Assembly: GCF_947507565.1 (NCBI RefSeq)
Contig: NC_089181.1
Location: 1-64,000, forward strand
Origin: Oscarella lobularis
Taxonomy: Eukaryota > Porifera > Homoscleromorpha > Homosclerophorida > Oscarellidae
Direction: 5' to 3'
DNA: 64,000 nt
The notes beneath the pieces are model-generated. The model did not search any database. It saw nothing but the letters and a program-made list of their open reading frames with translations, and was not told the DNA's origin. Positions 58,257 through 64,000 of the stretch are shown piece by piece (position 1 is the stretch's first letter; every line of letters begins with the position of its first letter). The position numbers and the translations under genes are program-made.

Positions 58257-61200
58257 GAAACTACAACGGCTAACCCTACAACAACTACCACAACGGCTAC
58301 AAAGGACCTGAAGATAAAGTTGAGGGCCTAGACTTTGATTCTAAGAGCCTGAAGATAAAGTTGAGGTCCTAAACTTTGATTCTAAGAGCCTGAAGATAAA
58401 GTTGAGGTCCTAAACTTCTATTCTAAAAGCCTGAAGTTAAAGTTGAGGGTCTAGACTTTGATTCTAAAGGCCTGAAGATAAAGTTGAGGGCCTAGACTCT
58501 GATTCTAAGGCCCTGAAGATAAAGTTGAAGGCCAAAACTTTGATTCTAAGGCCCTGAAGAGAAATTTGAAGGCCCAAACTTTGATTCTAAGGGTCTGAAG
58601 ATAAAGTTGAGGGCCTAGACTTTGATTCTAAGGACCTGAAGATAAAGTTGATGGAATAAACTTTCATTCTAAGGACCTGAAGATAAAGTTGAGGTCCTAA
58701 ACTTTGATTCTAAGGACCTGAAGATAAAGTTCAGGGTCTAAACTTTCATTCTAAGGACCTGAAGATAAAGTTGAGGTCCTAAACTTTGATTCTAAGGAGC
58801 TAAAGATAAAGTTGAGGGCCTAAACTCTAATTCTAAGACCCTGAAGATAAAGTTGAGGGCCTAAACTTTGATTCTAATGCCCTGAAGATAAGGTTGAACG
58901 CCTAAACTTTGATTCTAAGGGCCTGAAGATAATGTTGAGGGCCTAATCTCCGATTCTAAGGACCTGAAGAAAAAGTTGAGGGCCTAAACTTTGATTCCAA
59001 GATCCTGAAGATAAAGTTGAGGGCCAAAACTCTGATTCTAAGGAGCTGAAGATAATGTTGAGGGCCTAAACTTTGATTCTAAGGACTTAAAGATAAAGTT
59101 GACGGCCTAAACTTTGATTCTAAGAGCCTGAAGATAAAGTTGAGGGCCTAAACTTTGATTCTAAGGGCCTGAAGATAAAGGTCATAGCCAAAACTCTGAT
59201 TCTAAGGCCCTGAAGATAAAGTTGAACGCCTAAACTTATATTCTAAGGCCCTGAAGATAAAGTTGAGGGCCTAGACTTTGATTCTAAGGCCCTGAAGATA
59301 AAGTTGAAGGCCCAAACATTGATTCTAAGGACCTGAAGATAAAGTTGAGAGACTAAACCTTGATTCTAAGGACCTGAAGATAAAGTTGAGGGCCTAAACT
59401 TTTATTCTAAGGGCCCGAAGATAAAGTTGAGGGCCTAGACTTGGATTCTAAGGCCCTGAAGATAAACTTGAGGGCCTAAACTCTGATTCTAAGGCCCTGA
59501 AGATAAAGTTGAGGGCCTAAACTTTCATTCTAAGGAGCTAAAGATAAAGTTGAGGGCCTAAACTCTAATTCTAAGACCCTGAAGATAAAGATGATGGACT
59601 AAACTTTGATTCTAAGAGCCTGAAGATAAAGTTGAGGGCAAAACTTTTATTCTAAGGGCCTGAAGATAAAGTTGAAGGCCCAAACATTCATTCTAAGGGC
59701 CTGAAGACAAAGGCCTTGGCCAAAATTCTGATTCTAAGGACCTGAAGATAACGTTGAGGGCCTAAACTTTGATCCTAAGAGCCTGAAGATAAAGTTGAGG
59801 GCCTAAACTTTGATTCTAAGGACCTGAAGATAAAGTTGAGGGCCTAAACTTTGATTCTAAGGACCTTAAGATAAAGTTGAGGGCCTAAACTTTGATTCTA
59901 AGGACCTTAAGATAAAGTTGAGGGCCTAAACTCCGATTCTAAGGACCTGAAGATAAAGTTGAGAGACTAAACTTTGATTCTAGGGACATGAAGATAAAGT
60001 TGAACGCCTAAACTTTGATTCTAAGGGCCTGAAGATAAAGTTGAGGGCCTAAACACCGATTCTAAGGACCTGAAGATAAAGTTGAGAGACTAAACTTTGA
60101 TTCTAAGGACCTGAAGATAAAGTTGATGGCCTAAACTTTGATTCTAAGGCCCTGAAGAGAAATTTGAAGGCCCAAATTTTAATTCTAAGGGTCTGAAGTT
60201 AAAGTTCAGGGCCAAAACTCTGATTCTAAGGACCTGAAGATAAAGTTGAGGGCCTAGACTTTGATTCTAAGAGCCTGAAGATAAAGTTGAGGGCCTAAAA
60301 TTTGATTCTAAGGACCTGAAGATAAAGTTGAGGGCCTAAACTTTGATTCTAAGGCCCTGAAGATAAAGTTGAACGCCTAAACTTTGATTCTAAGGACCTG
60401 AAGATAAAGTTGAGGGCTTAAACTCCGATTCTAAGGACCTGAAGTTAAAGTTGAGGGCATAAACTTTTATTCTAAGGGCCTGAAGATAAAGTTGAGGGCC
60501 TAAACTTTGATTCTAAGGGCGTGAACATAAAGTTGAGAGCCTAAACTTTGATTCTAAGGGCCTCAAGATAAAGTTGAGGGCCTAAACTTTGATTCTAAGA
60601 TCCTGAAGATAAAGTTGAGGGCCTAAACTTTGATTCTAAGGACCTGAAGATAAAGTTGAGGGCCTACACTTTGATTCTAAGGACCTGAAGATAAAGTTGA
60701 GAGACTAAACTTTGATTCTAAGGACCTGAAGTTAAAGTTGAGGGCCTAAACTTTTATTCTAAGGGCCTGAAGATAAATTTGAGGGCCTAAACTTTGATTC
60801 TAAGGACCTGAAGATAAAGTTGAGAGACTAAACTTTGATTCTAAGGACTTGAAGATAAACTTGAGGGCCTAAACTTTGATTCTAAGGCCCTGAAGATAAA
60901 GTTGAACGCCTAAACTTTGATTCTAAGGGCCTGAAGATAAAGTTAAGGGTCTAAACTCCGATTCTAAGGACCTGAAGATAAAGTTGAGAGACAAAACTTT
61001 GATTCTAAGGACCTGAAGATAAAGTTGAGGGCCTAAACTCTGATTCTAAGGCCCTGAAGATAAAGTTGAGGGCCTAGACCTTGATTCTAAGAGCCTGAAG
61101 ATAAAGTTGAGGTCCTAAACTTTGATTCTAAGAGCCTGAAGATAAAGTTGAGGTCCTAAACTTCTATTCTAAGGCCCTGAAGAGAAATTTGAAGGCCCAA

Positions 61201-64000
61201 ACTTTGATTCTAAGGGTCTGAAGATAAAGTTGAGGGCCTAGACTTTGATTCTAAGAACCTGAAGATAAAGTTGATGGAATAAACTTTCATTCTAAGGACC
61301 TGAAGATAAAGTTGAGGTCCTAAACTTTGATTCTAAGGACCTGAAGATAAAGTTGAGGGTCTAAACTTTCATTCTAAGGACCTGAAGATAAAGTTGAGGT
61401 CCTAAACTTTGATTCTAAGGAGCTAAAGATAAAGTTGAGGGCCTAAACTCTAATTCTAAGACCCTGAAGATAAAGTTGAGGGCCTAAACTTTGATTCTAA
61501 GGCCCTGAAGATAAGGTTGAACGCCTAAACTTTGATTCTAAGGGCCTGAAGATAATGTTGAGGGCCTAATCTCCGATTCTAAGGACCTGAAGATAAAGTT
61601 GAGGGCCTAAACTTTGATTCCAAGATCCTGAAGATAAAGTTGAGGGCCAAAACTCTGATTCTAAGGACCTGAAGATAATGTTGAGGGCCTAAACTTTGAT
61701 TCTAAGGATCTGAAGATAAAGTTGACGGCCTAAACTTTGATTCTAAGAGCCTGAAGATAAAGTTGAGGGCTTAACTTTGATTCTAAGGGCCTGAAGATAA
61801 AGGTCATGGCCAAAACTCTGATTCTAAGGCCCTGAAGATAAAGTTGAACGCCTAATCTTATATTCTAAGGCCCTGAAGATAAAGTTGAGGGCCTAGACTT
61901 TGATTCTAAGGCCCTGAAGATAAAGTTGAAGGCCCAAACATTGATTCTAAGGACCTGAAGATAAAGTTGAGAGATTAAACCTTGATTCTAAGGACCTGAA
62001 GATAAAGTTGAGGGCCTAAACTTTTATTCTAAGCGCCCGAAGATAAAGTTGAGGGCCTAGACTTTGATTCTAAGGCCCTGAAGATAAACTTGAGGGCCTA
62101 AACTCTGATTCTAAGGCCCTGAAGATAAAGTTGAGGGCCTAAACTTTGATTATAAGGAGCTAAAGATAAAGTTGAGGGCCTAAACTCTAATTCTAAGACC
62201 CTGAAGATAAAGATGATGGACTAAACTTTGATTCTAAGAGCCTGAAGATAAAGTTGAGGGCAAAACTTTTATTCTAAGGGCCTGAAGATAAAGTTGAGGG
62301 ACTAGACTCTAATTCTAAGACCCTGAAGATAAAGTTGAAGGCCCAAACATTCATTCTAAGGGCCTGAAGATAAAGGTCATGGCCAAAACTCTGATTCTAA
62401 GGACCTGAAGATAACGTTGAGGGCCTAAACTTTGATCCTAAGAGCGTGAAGATAAAGTTGAGAGACTAAACTTTGATTCTAAGGACGTGAAGATAAAGTT
62501 GAGGGCCTAAACTTTGATTCTAGGGACATGAAGATAAAGTTGAACGCCTAAACTTTGATTCTAAGGCCCTGAAGATAAAGTTGAGGACCTAGACTTTGAT
62601 TCTAAGGACCTGAAGATAAAGTTGAGGGCCTAAACTCTGATTCTAAGGCCCTGAAGATAAAGTTGAGCGCCTAAACTCTAATTCTAAGACCCTGAAGATA
62701 AAGTTGAGGGCCTAAACTTTGATTCTAAGGGCCTGAAGATAAAGTTGAGGGCCTAAACTCCGATTCTAAGGACCTGAAGATAAAGTTGAGAGACTAAACT
62801 TTGATTCTAAGGACCTGAAGATAAAGTTGAGGGCCTAAACTTTGATTCTAGGGACATGAAGATAAAGTTGAACGCCTAAACTTTGATTCTAAGGACCTAA
62901 AGATAAAGTTGATGGCCTAATCTTTGATTCTAAGAGCCTGAAGATAAAGTTGAGGGCCTAAACTTTGATTCTAAGGACCTGAAGATAAAGTTGAGGGCCT
63001 AAACTCTGATTCTAAGGCCCTGAAGATAAAGTTGAGGGCCTAAAATCTAATTCTAAGACCCTGAAGATAAAGTTGAAGGCCTAAACTTTGATTCTAAGGC
63101 CCTGAAGAGAAATTTGAAGGCCCAAATTTTGATTCTAAGGGTCTGAAGTTAAAGTTGAGGGCCTAGACTTTGATTCTAAGAGCCTGAAGATGAAGTTGAG
63201 GGCCTAAAATTTGATTCTAAGGACCTGAAGATAAAGTTGAGGGCCTAAACTTTGATTCTAAGGCCCTGAAGATAAAGTTGAACGCCTAAACTTTGATTCT
63301 AAGGCCCTGAAGTGAAATTTGAAGGCCCAAACTTTGATTCTAAGAGTCTGAAGTTAAAGTTCAGGGCCAAAACTCTGATTCTAAGGACCGGAAAATAAAG
63401 TTGAGAGACTAAACTTTGATTCTAAGGCCCTGAAGATAAAGTTGAACGCCTAAACTTTGATTCTAAGGGCCTGAAGATAAAGTTGAGGGCCTAAACGCCG
63501 ATTCTAAGGACCTGAAGATAAAGTTGAGAGACTAAACTTTGATTCTAAGGACCTGAAGATAAAGTTGAGGGCCTAAACTTTGATTCTAGGGACGTGAAGA
63601 TGAAGTTGATGGCCTAAATTTTGATTCTAAGGACCTGCAGATAAAGTTGAGGGCCTAAACTCTGACTCTAAGGCCCTGAAGATAAAGTTGAGGACCTAGA
63701 CTTTGATTCTAAGGCCCTGAAGATAAAGTTGAACGCCTAAACTTTGATTCAAAGGCCCTAAAGAGAAATTTGAAGGCCCAAACTTTGATTCTAAGGGTCT
63801 GAAGTTAAAGTTCAGGGCCAAAACTCTGATTCTAAGGACCTGAAGATAAAGTTGAGGGCCTAGACTTTGATTCTAAGGACCTGAAGATAAAGTTGATGGC
63901 CTAAACTTTGATTCTAAGAGCCTGAAGATAAAGTTGAGGGCCTAGACTTTGATTCTAAGGGCCTGAAGATAAAGTTGAGGGCCTAAACTCTGATTCTAAG
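58257..64000. repeat. TACAACGGC stub and 41-bp array running off the window
   Basis: Stub to 58,305 (with one CGGCTAACCCTACAAC insertion, a CCCTAA-like slip), then about 139 units of 41 bp. A block at 58,345-60,0xx recurs about 2.62 kb later (AAGGTTGAACGCC at 58,890 and 61,513). No gene seen. Confidence 0.95.

Noticed and set aside
1..64000. rRNA, tRNA or other structured RNA genes
   Set aside because: No rRNA core words, no tRNA A/B boxes in tRNA-like context, no snRNA motifs recognised.

Overview
The window is the end of a eukaryotic chromosome. It opens with about 600 bp of CCCTAA repeats (the C-strand of a TTAGGG telomere), followed by a short non-telomeric spacer, a second CCCTAA tract, and then about 63 kb of subtelomere made almost wholly of minisatellite arrays. 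No rRNA, tRNA, CRISPR array or bacterial operon is visible. A metazoan is the best guess: two islands carry what looks like the first coding exon of INO80E (an INO80 chromatin-remodelling subunit known from animals), candidate introns are only 42-62 nt, and CpG is plentiful even in repeats, which argues against heavy germline CpG methylation. I cannot name the species.

Layout. 1-910: telomere. 911-13,597: blocks in the order AT-rich, GGACAA, AT-rich, GGCGG/TACAACGGC, 41-bp, 49-bp, 41-bp, 49-bp. 13,598-16,838: first 'gene-bearing' cassette (small minus-strand exons, a GGCAAAA array, GGACAA and AT-rich arrays, INO80E-like exon). 16,839-20,375: 20-bp, 26-bp and 140-bp arrays. 20,376-26,700: the least repetitive stretch, with divergent candidate spliced transcription units leaving a CACGTG-bearing region near 22.4 kb and a small spliced reading frame at 24.9-25.3 kb. 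26,756-28,981: a probable DNA transposon with 12-bp terminal inverted repeats and an expanded internal minisatellite. 29,479-32,764: second cassette (other first exon). 32,765-48,712: long GGCGG and 41/49-bp arrays including a nearly perfect 2.49-kb tandem duplication. 48,716-53,504: third cassette (second INO80E-like exon). 53,505-64,000: AT-rich, GGCGG and 41-bp arrays running off the window.

How it works together. The same set of blocks, with the same junctions, recurs three times, so the subtelomere grew by duplication of composite units. The recurring non-satellite islands are not random: all three cassettes contain minus-strand exons of 105, 97 and 108 nt separated by 50- and 55-56-nt introns with good splice sites, preceded by a pyrimidine-rich array and, further upstream, by a CpG-rich first exon with a consensus 5' splice site. 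Minus-strand transcription here runs toward the telomere and would reach the strand that gives UUAGGG RNA, so these islands are candidates for a family of subtelomeric, satellite-containing spliced transcripts. That is inference from sequence; no expression evidence is available here.
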